From Synechococcus sp. GreenBA-s (GTDB lineage Bacteria; Cyanobacteriota; Cyanobacteriia; PCC-6307; Cyanobiaceae), in contig NZ_JAGQBX010000004.1 in the NCBI RefSeq assembly GCF_024345855.1, positions 1 through 64,000 on the forward strand: DNA of 64,000 nt, given 5' to 3'. Shown here piece after piece: positions 42,819 to 52,433 of the stretch. A program made the position numbers and the translations under genes. Every line of letters starts with the position of its first letter. Position 1 is the first letter of the stretch. The notes beneath the pieces are model-generated. The model saw nothing but the letters and a program-made list of their open reading frames with translations. It made no database searches and was not told where the DNA came from.

Positions 42819-45452
42819 ATGTCCACCGCGCCCATGTCCAGCGCCGCCACCTTCCTCTCCAGCTACCGGGCCGCCGCGGCCGAGCGCGAGGCCCTGGGGG
42901 TGCCGGCCCTGCCCCTGAGCGCCGAGCAGACCCAGTCCCTCACCGAACTGCTGCAGGCCCCCCCCGCCGGCGAGGAGGCCTTCCTGCTGCATCTGCTGAG
43001 CGAGCGCATTCCCCCCGGCGTGGATGAGGCCGCCTACGTGAAGGCCGGCTGGCTGGCCGGCGTGGCCCAGGGCACGGCCACCAGCCCCCTGGTGAGCCCG
43101 GTGGAGGCCGTGCGCCTGCTGGCCACGATGATCGGCGGCTACAACGTGGGCGCCCTGATCGCGCTGCTCAGCAGCAGCGATCCGGCCATTGCCGAGGCCG
43201 CGGCCGAGGGCCTCAGCCGCACCCTGCTCGTCTACGACGCCTACCACGACGTGCTGGAGCTGGCGCAGACCAACCCCTACGCCCAGCGGGTGATCGACAG
43301 CTGGGCCGCCGCCGCGTGGTTCACCGCCAAGCCCGAGCTGCCCGCCGAGATCACCGTGACGGTGTTCAAGGTGGAGGGTGAGACCAACACCGACGACCTC
43401 TCCCCCGCCACCCACGCCACCACCCGTCCCGACATCCCCCTGCACGCCACGGCGATGCTGGAAACGCGGATGCCCGGCGGCCTGGAGCTGATCGCCGAGC
43501 TCAAGACCAAGGGCCATCCTGTGGCCTACGTGGGCGATGTGGTGGGCACCGGCAGCTCCCGCAAATCCGCCATCAACTCGGTGCTGTGGCACACCGGCAC
43601 CGACATCCCCCACGTGCCCAACAAGCGGGGCGGCGGTGTGGTGCTCGGCGGCAAGATCGCACCGATCTTCTTCAACACCGCCGAAGACTCCGGCGCCCTG
43701 CCGATCGAGTGCGACGTCACCGCCCTCAACAGCGGCGATGTGATCACCATCCGCCCCTACGCCGGCACGATCGAGCGGGCCGCCGGGGAGCCGAGCGCCG
43801 GGGAGATCGTGGCCCGCTTCGAGCTCAAGCCCAGCACGATCACCGATGAGGTGCGCGCCGGCGGCCGCATTCCTCTCCTGATCGGCCGCTCCCTCACCGA
43901 CAAGGTGCGCGCCCAGCTGGGGCTGCCCCCCTCCGAGCTGTTCATCCGCCCCAGCGCTCCCGCCGACACCGGCAAGGGCTTCACCCTGGCCCAGAAGATG
44001 GTGGGCAAGGCCTGCGGCCTGGCGGGCGTGCGCCCCGGCACCAGCTGCGAGCCGCTGATGACCACCGTCGGCTCCCAGGACACCACCGGGCCCATGACCC
44101 GCGATGAGATGAAGGAGCTGGCCTGCCTGGGCTTCAGCGCCGATCTGGTGATGCAGAGCTTCTGCCACACCGCCGCCTATCCCAAGCCGGTGGACCTGAA
44201 GACCCACGCCGAGCTGCCCGACTTCATGGCCTCCCGCGGCGGCGTGGCCCTGCGCCCGGGCGACGGCATCATCCACAGCTGGCTCAACCGCATGCTCCTG
44301 CCCGACACCGTGGGCACCGGCGGCGACAGCCACACCCGCTTCCCGCTCGGCATCTCCTTCCCGGCCGGTTCGGGCCTGGTGGCCTTCGCCGCCGCCATCG
44401 GCGCCATGCCACTGGACATGCCCGAATCGGTGCTGGTGAAGTTCAGCGGTTCGCTGCAGCCGGGCGTGACCCTGCGCGATGTGGTGAACGCCATCCCCTA
44501 TGTGGCGATTCAGCAGGGGCTGCTGACGGTGGCCAAGGAGGGCAAGCAGAACGTGTTCAACGGCCGGATCATGGAAATCGAGGGTCTGCCCGATCTCAAG
44601 CTCGAGCAGGCCTTTGAGCTCACCGATGCCACCGCCGAACGCTCCTGCGCCGGCAGCACCATCAAGCTCTCGGTGGACACGGTGAGCGAATACCTGCGCA
44701 GCAACGTGGCCCTGCTCAAGAACATGATTGCCCGGGGCTACGGCGATGCCCGCACCCTTGCCCGCCGCATCCAGGCGATGGAGGCCTGGCTGGCCAACCC
44801 GGTGCTGCTGGAGGCCGATGCCGATGCCGAGTACGCCGCCGTGATCGAGATCGATCTCGATGCGATCACCGAGCCGATCCTGGCCTGCCCCAACGACCCC
44901 GACAACGTCAGGACGCTGAGCGAGGTGGCGGGCAACCGCATCGATGAGGTGTTCATCGGCTCCTGCATGACCAACATCGGCCACTACCGCGCCGCCGCCA
45001 CGGTGCTGGAGGGCCAGGGGGCAAACAGTGCCCGCCTGTGGGTGTGTCCGCCCACCCGCATGGATGAGGAGATGCTCAAGCAGGAGGGCTACTACGCCAT
45101 CTTCGAGAAGGCGGGATCCCGCATGGAGATGCCCGGCTGCTCCCTGTGCATGGGCAACCAGGCCCGCGTGGACGACAACACCACCGTGTTCTCCACCAGC
45201 ACCCGCAACTTCAACAACCGCCTCGGCAACGGCGCCCAGGTGTACCTGGGCAGCGCCGAACTGGCGGCGGTGTGCGCCCAGCTGGGCCGGATCCCCACCA
45301 AGGACCAGTACCTGGCCATCGCCGCCGCCAAGATCGATCCCCGCGGCGCCGAGCTCTACCGCTACCTCAACTTCGACCAGATCGAGGGCTTTGGCGACAG
45401 CGGCCGGGTGGTGAGCGCCGAAGAGGAGGCCCAGGTACTGGCGGGGGTGTGA
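42819..45452 (+). CDS. acnB: Aconitate hydratase B
   Basis: AcnB, 877 residues, isomerises citrate and isocitrate with a [4Fe-4S] cluster. The N-terminal HEAT-like domain covers about residues 1-160, then the swivel domain ([20 protein letters not shown]) and the catalytic domains. Cluster cysteines are in [11 protein letters not shown] and [33 protein letters not shown] and [14 protein letters not shown] are also characteristic. In cyanobacteria it supplies 2-oxoglutarate carbon for nitrogen assimilation. The first ATG is used; an ATG at 42834 is an alternative. Confidence 0.96.
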   Translation: MSTAPMSSAATFLSSYRAAAAEREALGVPALPLSAEQTQSLTELLQAPPAGEEAFLLHLLSERIPPGVDEAAYVKAGWLAGVAQGTATSPLVSPVEAVRLLATMIGGYNVGALIALLSSSDPAIAEAAAEGLSRTLLVYDAYHDVLELAQTNPYAQRVIDSWAAAAWFTAKPELPAEITVTVFKVEGETNTDDLSPATHATTRPDIPLHATAMLETRMPGGLELIAELKTKGHPVAYVGDVVGTGSSRKSAINSVLWHTGTDIPHVPNKRGGGVVLGGKIAPIFFNTAEDSGALPIECDVTALNSGDVITIRPYAGTIERAAGEPSAGEIVARFELKPSTITDEVRAGGRIPLLIGRSLTDKVRAQLGLPPSELFIRPSAPADTGKGFTLAQKMVGKACGLAGVRPGTSCEPLMTTVGSQDTTGPMTRDEMKELACLGFSADLVMQSFCHTAAYPKPVDLKTHAELPDFMASRGGVALRPGDGIIHSWLNRMLLPDTVGTGGDSHTRFPLGISFPAGSGLVAFAAAIGAMPLDMPESVLVKFSGSLQPGVTLRDVVNAIPYVAIQQGLLTVAKEGKQNVFNGRIMEIEGLPDLKLEQAFELTDATAERSCAGSTIKLSVDTVSEYLRSNVALLKNMIARGYGDARTLARRIQAMEAWLANPVLLEADADAEYAAVIEIDLDAITEPILACPNDPDNVRTLSEVAGNRIDEVFIGSCMTNIGHYRAAATVLEGQGANSARLWVCPPTRMDEEMLKQEGYYAIFEKAGSRMEMPGCSLCMGNQARVDDNTTVFSTSTRNFNNRLGNGAQVYLGSAELAAVCAQLGRIPTKDQYLAIAAAKIDPRGAELYRYLNFDQIEGFGDSGRVVSAEEEAQVLAGV

Positions 45453-45562
45453 GGCCGCCCAGGACAGCCGGAGTTTGGTAGCAATGCCGACAACAACCCG
45501 AAGAAACCGCCGGTGGCGACTGGCGCTCTTACGGTTCAGCCGAACCTCCGCTCGGAGCGGCC

Positions 45563-45997
45563 ATGTGCTTCTACCGACTGTTGACCACGGGGATGGCCCT
45601 GACGGTGGTCGGGGCCCTCAGCCTCACCGCCTGCTCCAGCCAGAAGGAAGCCGCCCGGCAGGCCACCGAGAAACTGGCGGACACCGCCAAGGCCACCGGT
45701 CAGGCGGCCCTTGCCCCTGCTGTCCAGCCCGTGCTCGATCTGCTCAAGCAGGGCGAGAGTGAGGTCAAGGCCGGCAACCTTGGCGGCGGCGTGGCCACGC
45801 TGGGCGGCTTCAAGGGGCTCTGGGAGAAGGCCGCGCCCGTGATCCAGCCCCTGGCCGGCGACAAGTGGGCCACGATCAACACCGCTGCCAACACGGTGCT
45901 CAGCACGTTCGACAAGGGGGCCAGCCCCGATGCAGCGGCCGCCAGTTCGGCCATCAGCGGCCTGGCGGGCCCCTTGTCCGCACTGATTGGCAAGTAG
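45563..45997 (+). CDS. Putative lipoprotein
   Basis: A 144-residue secreted lipoprotein. The signal peptide ends in a lipobox, LSLTACSS, with the modified Cys at residue 24. The mature part is Ala/Lys-rich, helical, and low in aromatic residues (EKLADTAKATGQAALAPAVQ, WATINTAANTVLSTF). I do not recognise the family. A weak NtcA-like sequence (GTA-GCAATGCC-GAC, 45478-45491) lies upstream of the gene, but its spacing to the nearest TAN3T (45530-45535) is 38 bases, so control by NtcA is uncertain. Confidence 0.75.
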   Translation: MCFYRLLTTGMALTVVGALSLTACSSQKEAARQATEKLADTAKATGQAALAPAVQPVLDLLKQGESEVKAGNLGGGVATLGGFKGLWEKAAPVIQPLAGDKWATINTAANTVLSTFDKGASPDAAAASSAISGLAGPLSALIGK

Positions 45998-46149
45998 GCG
46001 CCCGGGCAGCGGAAGCCCAGCGCGCCGATGTGGATGTGGCCCGCCGATTCCCGACTAGCCCGACCCGCCCCACGCTGCCAGCCGCAGCTGGGGCGGGCCC
46101 TCACCCCGATGAGGCAGCGGCCGATGGGGATCGCCGATCCGACTCCCGT

Positions 46150-47409
46150 TCAGATCCACCCCTGGGGAAGCCAGTTCCCCTGAATCACGTAGTCGGCCTG
46201 GGTCAGCCCATCGGCGGATGTGGGGTAATTGGCAAAACCAACGACGGCATTGCCAAAGAGGGAATTGCCCGTGGACAGAATGCTTTCCACCCCGGTGGCA
46301 CTCTCTTTGACCTGGAGCGGCAGCCACCGAGCTTCGGCATCGAAGCCTCCGGATCGGTCACGCTCCACCCGCACCACTGAGGCAATGGCGAGCTCCTCCT
46401 GGGGGTTGAGCGCCACAGAAGTGGCCGGCAACCAATAGTCGCCAGAGTCATCGCGGTAGATCCCCTCAAAATGGGTGATGAGATCGGTGGCGTTGCGGTT
46501 TTGATAGTTGAATTCGGTGTAATGGGCAAACTGGCCCGTGATGCTGTCGTAATCCACCAGATAACCGGCACCGGCATCAACACCCCGGCCACCATCTAAA
46601 ACAGTGCCAGAACCGCCGGCAATAGTGTATTTCCCGTCACCATTATACCAAATCGCATAGGCCGTATGGGTGATGAGATCACTATCATCCGTGTCATCCG
46701 TGGCAAACTGGATCGGCGTCTGCGAGCCGTCGGCCAGACTCACGATGAAGGGTGTCGACTTCAGGCTGAAGTAGCCAGTGCGGCCGTCTGATGCAGCCAG
46801 ATCCGTATTGCCAACGGCCAATCCCCCATCCACAGAATGGACAAATGTGTAGGTGCCGGCCAGGCCCTCGTCCGTGACGCCCTGCACCGAGCGATAACCC
46901 GCCGTGGTTGAGCCGTCCACGGAACCAGCATACGTAAAGCCCACAATGCTGGGATTGTCAGGGCTGGGCGCAGCACCACCCAGATCACGGGTATAGGCAC
47001 CCACATAGTTCACGAAACCGGCGCCGAGATTGTCAGGGCCGTACACACTGGTTCCCGCCGCCCCAAACGTGTCCGGCACGGCGATGGGATACCACGTCCC
47101 CGAGCCACTGCTCCCATTAAAGGCAGGGTTGGCCACCGGATCCAATGGCCCCACATAGGCAAAGCCCTGGGGATTGGGCCCGGGCGAATCGTTGGCACCG
47201 ACGAGCAGAAACGTGCCAGGCTGATCTCCCCCCTTGATGCCCTGCAGATAGGTGATTGACGAATCATCAGGAAAGGCATTGTAGTCAAAAGGCGAGATTG
47301 TACTGGTCTTGCCTGGCTTTTTGGAGGATTCCGCGCTTCCTTCAACTAAGAGGCGCACCAGAGCATCAATCAGCTCTTGCAGCGTGAGTCGGGAGGAGAA
47401 CTGAAGCAT
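46150..47409 (-). CDS. Beta-rich repetitive protein, lower GC
   Basis: A 419-residue protein of unknown function, start ATG 47409. After a short helical segment (LTLQELIDALVRLLVEGS) and a Ser/Lys linker, it is Gly/Asp/Thr/Tyr-rich with recurring strands: GFAYVGPLDP, GTSVYGPDNLGAGFVNYVGA, GFTYAGSVDG, FVHSVDGGLAVGN, AIWYNGDGKYTIAGG, GYLVDYDSITGQFAHY, SLFGNAVVGFANYP. The pattern suggests a beta-propeller or beta-sandwich surface protein. There is no classic signal peptide. Base composition and codon choice are visibly less GC-rich than all neighbours, a sign of horizontal transfer. Confidence 0.75.
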   Translation of the reverse strand: MLQFSSRLTLQELIDALVRLLVEGSAESSKKPGKTSTISPFDYNAFPDDSSITYLQGIKGGDQPGTFLLVGANDSPGPNPQGFAYVGPLDPVANPAFNGSSGSGTWYPIAVPDTFGAAGTSVYGPDNLGAGFVNYVGAYTRDLGGAAPSPDNPSIVGFTYAGSVDGSTTAGYRSVQGVTDEGLAGTYTFVHSVDGGLAVGNTDLAASDGRTGYFSLKSTPFIVSLADGSQTPIQFATDDTDDSDLITHTAYAIWYNGDGKYTIAGGSGTVLDGGRGVDAGAGYLVDYDSITGQFAHYTEFNYQNRNATDLITHFEGIYRDDSGDYWLPATSVALNPQEELAIASVVRVERDRSGGFDAEARWLPLQVKESATGVESILSTGNSLFGNAVVGFANYPTSADGLTQADYVIQGNWLPQGWI

Positions 47410-47553
47410 GGTGGAGACATCACTCCAGCCATTCTGCCGGCAGGGGCACAACGGGGTGAGAGGGTGGGGTGAGTTCGTTGTTCAACCGTCCCCCTGAACC
47501 AGGAAACCCTGCTGTTCGAGCCCGCCCAGCCCGAGGCCGGAGCCCTGCGGGCC

Positions 47554-49161
47554 GTGCTGGCGTTTCCCAGCACCTATTCGGTGGGCATCACCAGCCTCGG
47601 CTACCAGGTGGTGTGGGCCACGCTCGCCCAGCGCTCCGATGTGGATGTGCGCCGCCTGTTCACCGACCAGGGCGATCCGCCCCACGGCGGCAGCCGCGGC
47701 CGCGGACCCGCCCTCGATCTGTTCGGCCTGTCGCTGAGCTGGGAACTGGATGGACCGGTGCTGCTGGAGTTGCTGGAGCGGCAGCGCATCCCGATCTGGG
47801 CCAGCGAGCGGGGCGACGGCGATCCGATCGTGTTCGGTGGCGGCCCGGTGCTCACCGCCAACCCCGAACCGCTGGCACCGTTTTTTGACGTGGTGCTGCT
47901 CGGCGACGGCGAGCTGCTGCTGCCCACCTTCGTCGAGGCTCTGCAGGAGCACCGCGGCGCGCCCCGGTCCGAGCGGCTGCGGCGGCTGGCCCAGGTGCCG
48001 GGGGTGTATGTGCCCAGCCTCTACGCCCCCCGCTACGGCGCCGAGGGGGAGCTACTGGGCATTGACCCCACCGAAGCAGGCATTCCGGCCACCGTGGCCA
48101 AGCAGACTTGGCGCGGCAACACCCTCAGCCATTCCACCGTGATCACGCCGGAGGCCGCCTGGCCCTCGATCCACATGGTGGAGGTGGTGCGCAGCTGCCC
48201 GGAGCTGTGCCGCTTCTGCCTGGCGAGCTACCTCACCCTGCCCTTCCGCACCCCCAGCCTCGATGACGGCCTGATCCCCGCGGTGGAGAAGGGCCTGACC
48301 GCCACCCAGCGCCTGGGCCTGCTCGGCGCTTCGGTGACCCAGCACCCCCAGTTCGCCGACCTGCTCACCTGGCTCGACGAGGACCGCTTCGACGGTATCC
48401 GCGTGAGCGTGAGCTCGGTGCGGGCCGCCACGGTGACACCGCAGCTGGGGCGGATCCTGGCGAAGCGGGGCAGCAAGTCGCTCACGATCGCGATCGAGAG
48501 CGGCAGCGAGCGGATGCGCTCGGTGGTGAACAAGAAGCTCAGCCGCGAGGAGATCTTCGCCGCCGCCCGCTACGCCAAGGAAGGCGGTCTCACGGGCCTC
48601 AAGCTCTACGGGATGGTGGGCCTGCCCACGGAGGAGGAGACCGACGTGGAGGACACCGCCGCGCTGCTGCTGGAGCTGAAGAAGGCCACGCCGGGGCTAC
48701 GCCTCTCCCTGGGGGTGAGCAGCTTCGTGCCCAAGGCCCACACCCCCTTCCAGTGGGAGGGCGTACGCCCCGAGGCCGAGCAGCGCCTCAAGCTGCTGGC
48801 CAAGCGCCTCAAGCCCAAGGGCATCGAGCTGCGCCCCGAGAGCTACGGCTGGAGCGTGATCCAGGCCCTGCTCTCCCGCAGCGATCGCCGCCTGGCCCCG
48901 GTGATCGCCGCCGCCCGCGGCAGCCACGAGAGCCTGGGGGGCTGGAAGAAGGCCTACCGCGCGGTGCTCGCCGGCGACTGTCCGACCGGCCCCTCTGCCC
49001 CCGGCTACCCGCTGCCGCCCCCGCCCGCCTGGGAGGCCGTGATCCACCAGCGCTGGGACGCCGATGCGGTGCTCCCCTGGGAGCATCTGGAGGGGCCCCT
49101 CCCCAAGGGCACCTTGGGCAAACACCGGTCCGAGGCCCTGGCCACCGGACCAGATCAGTAG
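47554..49161 (+). CDS. Radical SAM protein with B12-binding-like N-terminus
   Basis: A 535-residue radical SAM protein of the YgiQ/TIGR03960-like style. The N-terminal Rossmann-like part (TYSVGITSLGYQVVWATLAQ, DPIVFGGGPVLTANPEPLAP, LLGDGELLLP) resembles a cobalamin-binding domain without the DxHxxG motif. The cluster cysteines are 215, 219 and 222 (VRSCPELCRFC). SGSERMRSVVNKKLSREEI and LKLYGMVGLPTEEETD complete the barrel. Substrate unknown. The called start is GTG 47554, but family-like sequence (LLFEPAQPEAGALRA) continues upstream in frame where only CTG codons are available as starts. Confidence 0.85.
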   Translation: MLAFPSTYSVGITSLGYQVVWATLAQRSDVDVRRLFTDQGDPPHGGSRGRGPALDLFGLSLSWELDGPVLLELLERQRIPIWASERGDGDPIVFGGGPVLTANPEPLAPFFDVVLLGDGELLLPTFVEALQEHRGAPRSERLRRLAQVPGVYVPSLYAPRYGAEGELLGIDPTEAGIPATVAKQTWRGNTLSHSTVITPEAAWPSIHMVEVVRSCPELCRFCLASYLTLPFRTPSLDDGLIPAVEKGLTATQRLGLLGASVTQHPQFADLLTWLDEDRFDGIRVSVSSVRAATVTPQLGRILAKRGSKSLTIAIESGSERMRSVVNKKLSREEIFAAARYAKEGGLTGLKLYGMVGLPTEEETDVEDTAALLLELKKATPGLRLSLGVSSFVPKAHTPFQWEGVRPEAEQRLKLLAKRLKPKGIELRPESYGWSVIQALLSRSDRRLAPVIAAARGSHESLGGWKKAYRAVLAGDCPTGPSAPGYPLPPPPAWEAVIHQRWDADAVLPWEHLEGPLPKGTLGKHRSEALATGPDQ

Positions 49162-50501
49162 CACCGCAACCCCGCCAGCAGGATCCAACCGGCAATATTG
49201 ATGCGGCTGTCGTACATCGGGATGTCGGTGGCATGCAGGGCTACCAGCACCAGGGCCGCCGCCCACCAGGCCCGCTCGAACACCGGTGCCCTGGCGATCC
49301 CGAGCCGGGCCGCGCGGATCAGCAGCCACAGCACCAGGCCCACCACGATCGCGGCCACCGGCAGGCCATGGCTCACGGCCAGATCGATCACCACGTTGTG
49401 GGGATGGCCGTGCCACTGGCCCGTGCGCAGCGGGTAGATCACGCTGAAGGCCGCCGCCCCCCAGCCCAGCCAGGGCCTCTCGGCGATCAACCCAAGGGCC
49501 ACGCCCCACTGGCTGAGACGCGTGCTGGCCAGGTTGCGCTCGCCGGCGAACTTCATGTCGTTGAGGCGGGACCAGATCGCCTCGGGCACCAGGGCACGGG
49601 CGGGGGCCTGGAACAACGCCGGTACCCCCGGCAGGCTGGCCAGGGCCACCGGCACGAGCACCAGCGCCAGCAGCGGCAGCAGCCAGGGCCAGCTGATGGG
49701 CCCGGCCACGATCGGGGCCGCCAGCACCAGGGCCCCCCAGGCGTTGCGGGAATCGGTGAGATAGAGGGCCGCCACCTGGGCCACAGCCAGGCCGAGCGCC
49801 AGCAGCAGCGGAGCCGCGCCGCCGGCGCGATCGGCGAGCGGGGCCCCGCCCACCAGCCCCTGACGCCAGCGGCGGGCCCGCTCCAGCAGGGCCGCCAGCA
49901 CCAGGGGCCAGCTCAGCGCCAGCCAGGCCGCCGTGATGTTGGCGTAGTCGAACAGGCCCGAAAGCCGACCCTCGGGATTGCCGCCGGGCTTGATCCACCA
50001 GACGATCAGGCCCCCCAGGATCTGCCAGGGCCCGCTCCAGCCCCACCACAGCTGGCCCAGACCGGTGACGATCACCGGCACGGTGCCGGCCACCAGGGCC
50101 AGGGCCACCCGCCGCCGCGCCGCCGGGGTGAGCAGATAGGGCTGGAAGCCCCAGAAGGCCCAGAAGAAGGGCAGCCAGTTGCCCAGTCCCACCCAGGCCA
50201 GGGGGCCGCTGCTGGCCCCCAGACAGCCCAGCAGCATCAGGGCGGCGGCAATGGCCAGCGCCCCATTGGCGCGATCACGCCACCAGGGCTGCCGCTGGCG
50301 ACTGCCCAGCACAAGGGCGACAAACAGCAGCACGCCGGCAACCAGGGCACTGGAGGCCAGGGCGAGGACACCGAGCTGGAAGCAGCGCCAGGCCAGCGGG
50401 TTGGCCGGCTCGGGACGCGCGCTGTCGAGCAGGCTCAGCAGCCGCGCCGGCAGGGCCTGGCGCTGCGCCCCGATCGGACCCTCCGGCAGGGCTGAGCTCA
50501 T
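49155..50501 (-). CDS. O-antigen ligase-like membrane protein
   Basis: A 448-residue integral membrane protein with about ten spans in the O-antigen ligase (Wzy/WaaL-like) family. A large loop lies around residues 280-360, and the characteristic conserved region includes LTDSRNAWGALVL, ASTRLSQWGVALGLIAERPW, WLGWGAAAFSVIYP and GHPHNVVIDLAVSHGLP with its conserved His residues. In cyanobacteria such proteins ligate or polymerise surface polysaccharide; IctB-like relatives were once linked to bicarbonate. It overlaps the purU stop by 4 bases and the convergent radical SAM gene by 7. Confidence 0.85.
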   Translation of the reverse strand: MSSALPEGPIGAQRQALPARLLSLLDSARPEPANPLAWRCFQLGVLALASSALVAGVLLFVALVLGSRQRQPWWRDRANGALAIAAALMLLGCLGASSGPLAWVGLGNWLPFFWAFWGFQPYLLTPAARRRVALALVAGTVPVIVTGLGQLWWGWSGPWQILGGLIVWWIKPGGNPEGRLSGLFDYANITAAWLALSWPLVLAALLERARRWRQGLVGGAPLADRAGGAAPLLLALGLAVAQVAALYLTDSRNAWGALVLAAPIVAGPISWPWLLPLLALVLVPVALASLPGVPALFQAPARALVPEAIWSRLNDMKFAGERNLASTRLSQWGVALGLIAERPWLGWGAAAFSVIYPLRTGQWHGHPHNVVIDLAVSHGLPVAAIVVGLVLWLLIRAARLGIARAPVFERAWWAAALVLVALHATDIPMYDSRINIAGWILLAGLRCY

Positions 50502-51370
50502 TCGAACACCGCCGTACGGCCCCGGTAGACGATCACCTGCCGCTTGATGTGGAGGCGCACGGCCCGGGCCAGGGCCAGCCGCTCGGTGTCGCGGCCCTTG
50601 CGGATCAGGTCCTCCACCTCATCGCGATGGCTCACCGCCAGGGTGGACTGGGCAATGATCGGCCCCCCATCCAGCTCCTCGGTCACGTAGTGGCCGGTGG
50701 CGCCGATCAGCTTCACGCCCCGCTCCCAGGCCCGGTGGTAGGGCTGGGCCCCCTTGAAGGCGGGCAGGAAGGAGTGGTGGATGTTGATCACCTGGTGGAA
50801 CGCATCCGGGGGATCGAAGGCCGCCAGGAAACCGGGGGTGAGCACCTGCATGTACTTGGCCAGGACCACCAGCTCGATGCCGTGCTCGGCCAGCAGCTGC
50901 AGGTGGCGGGCCTCGGCCTCCTGGCGGTTGGCGGCGCTGATCGGCACGTGCTCGAAGCGGGCGCCGAACTCCTCGGCGATGGGCCCCAGGTCCGGGTGGT
51001 TGGAGATCACCAGCGGCACCTGCATCGGCAGCTCACCGGTGCGGGTGCGCCAGAGCAGATCGAGCAGGCAGTGGTCCTGCTTGCTCACGAAGATCGCCAC
51101 CGGCGGGCGCACATCGGAGAAGTGCACCTGGTAGCTGCCGGCCAGGCGCTCGGCCAGGGCCGCCGCGGAGGGATCGATCGCCTCGCGGGGCAGCCCGAAG
51201 CCCTCCAGCTGCCACTCGATGCGGCTGAGGAACAGGCCGGCGCCCTGGTCGCTGTGGTGGTCGGCGTGGACGATGTTGCCGCCGTTGGCCGCCACCCAGC
51301 CGGCGAGCTCCCGCACCAGCCCGGGCTGATCCGGGCAGATCATCTGCAGGATGGCGGTGGGGCCGGTCAT
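50498..51370 (-). CDS. purU: Formyltetrahydrofolate deformylase
   Basis: PurU, 290 residues, hydrolyses 10-formyl-THF to formate and THF. An N-terminal ACT domain (ILQMICPDQPGLVRELAGWV) is followed by the formyltransferase-like domain. Typical are LPMQVPLVISNHPDLGPIAE, LVVLAKYMQVLTPGFL, the active-site NIHHSFLPAFKGAQPYH and the DEVEDLIRKGRDTERLALAR end. Start ATG 51370; the frame is open upstream without homology. It is followed by the O-antigen ligase-like gene with a 4-base overlap. The formate may serve PurT, encoded at the window's right edge. Confidence 0.95.
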   Translation of the reverse strand: MTGPTAILQMICPDQPGLVRELAGWVAANGGNIVHADHHSDQGAGLFLSRIEWQLEGFGLPREAIDPSAAALAERLAGSYQVHFSDVRPPVAIFVSKQDHCLLDLLWRTRTGELPMQVPLVISNHPDLGPIAEEFGARFEHVPISAANRQEAEARHLQLLAEHGIELVVLAKYMQVLTPGFLAAFDPPDAFHQVINIHHSFLPAFKGAQPYHRAWERGVKLIGATGHYVTEELDGGPIIAQSTLAVSHRDEVEDLIRKGRDTERLALARAVRLHIKRQVIVYRGRTAVFE

Positions 51371-51413
51371 GGCCGCTGGCAGGGGACGTGCAGGCATTGT
51401 GCCGGCAGGGGAT

Positions 51414-51671
51414 TCAGGGCATGTGCAGGCGCAGCACGTCGGGGGTGGCGCGGCGCACCCTGGCCCGGATCGTCGTGAGGCCGAGGCGCCCATGGGCGGC
51501 CCAGCGGTGGCAGCCGTTGAAGCCCCAGTAGCGGCCATCGAGCTCCAGCACGTCGATGGGCTCCTGCTGGCCCTCGGCGGCGATCGCCTCCATCAGCCAG
51601 GCCACCTTGGCCTCATCGAGCTGGCGCTGCAGGGGCCGGGTGATGGCGGCGAGGGGGGAGAACCAGCTCAC
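51414..51671 (-). CDS. Sulfiredoxin-like protein
   Basis: An 85-residue protein of the sulfiredoxin/ParB-N fold from a GTG start. RPLQRQLDEAKVAWLMEAIA, PIDVLELDGRYWGFNGCHRW and AAHGRLGLTTIRARV match sulfiredoxin, including the catalytic Cys in the FNGCHR motif (about residue 55). Sulfiredoxin uses ATP to repair over-oxidised (sulfinic) peroxiredoxins. Length is normal. It is divergent from psbQ (232-base gap). The start rests on GTG 51671; the frame runs on upstream without family sequence. Confidence 0.8.
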   Translation of the reverse strand: MSWFSPLAAITRPLQRQLDEAKVAWLMEAIAAEGQQEPIDVLELDGRYWGFNGCHRWAAHGRLGLTTIRARVRRATPDVLRLHMP

Positions 51672-51903
51672 GCATGGGGCCAACGCGTAGTGGCTCCGTT
51701 TTAGCGTGTGACCTGCGGCCGTGTCGTGGCGCTGCGCGGGTGCTGCCGGCGGCGGCGGCGGGGGCCGCGATGGGACCGGACGGGGCGTTACGGGGCCACG
51801 GACCGTCTGGACTCCCAGGGGCCTGCCTGGGGTTGCCGTGCGCGACTGGCGGGTCTCCAGGGCAGTCGCCGCCGGTAAAGTCGCCGGACAAGCAAAGCCC
51901 TCC

Positions 51904-52395
51904 ATGGCCGTCCAGCGCGTGTCCGCGTTCCTCCAGACCCTCCGCTCCTCGCTGCGCAGCCTGGCCCTGCTGGCGATGGCCCTGGTGCTGAGCGTGGGCC
52001 TGGTGGCCTGCAGCGGCGCCCAGGCCAAGCCCCCCACCATCAGCCCAGCCGATCTCGAGATCATCAGCCGCCAGGCCGAGGGCTTCCTGGCCGCCAAGGA
52101 TCGCCTGCCCGAGCTGGCCAGCCTGGTGAACGACCGCGACTGGGTCTTCACCCGCAACCTGATCCACGGTCCGATGCACGAAGTGGGCCGCGAGATGCTC
52201 TACATCAACCAGCGCCTGCTGCCCAGTGAGCGGGCCGAGGCCAACCAGCGCGCCGACAAGCTCAAGGCCGCCCTCGCCGACCTGGATGAAGCCGCCCGCC
52301 AACAGGACGGCGAGAAGCTGCGCAAGGCCTACATCCGCGTGGCCAGCGGCTTCGGCTCCTACGCCGAGGTGATCCCCGCCGCCGCCCTGAGCTGA
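51904..52395 (+). CDS. psbQ: Photosystem II protein PsbQ (CyanoQ)
   Basis: A 163-residue lumenal photosystem II extrinsic protein. The lipoprotein signal ends SVGLVACSGAQA, with the lipidated Cys at about residue 37. The mature part is the PsbQ four-helix bundle (LPELASLVNDRDWVFTRNLI, GPMHEVGREMLYINQRLLP, YIRVASGFGSYAEVIP). It stabilises the oxygen-evolving complex. Frame is open from 51721 without homology. The divergent neighbour is the sulfiredoxin-like gene. The FAD-oxidase gene begins 38 bases after its stop. Confidence 0.92.
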   Translation: MAVQRVSAFLQTLRSSLRSLALLAMALVLSVGLVACSGAQAKPPTISPADLEIISRQAEGFLAAKDRLPELASLVNDRDWVFTRNLIHGPMHEVGREMLYINQRLLPSERAEANQRADKLKAALADLDEAARQQDGEKLRKAYIRVASGFGSYAEVIPAAALS

Positions 52396-52433
52396 ACCGG
52401 TCCCAAGCCCAGGCCCAGCATCCACAGCCGGTC

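Noticed and set aside
42462..44984. Minus-strand ORF of 840 residues opposite acnB
   Set aside because: Gly/His/Ala-rich shadow; aconitase B motifs are on the other strand.
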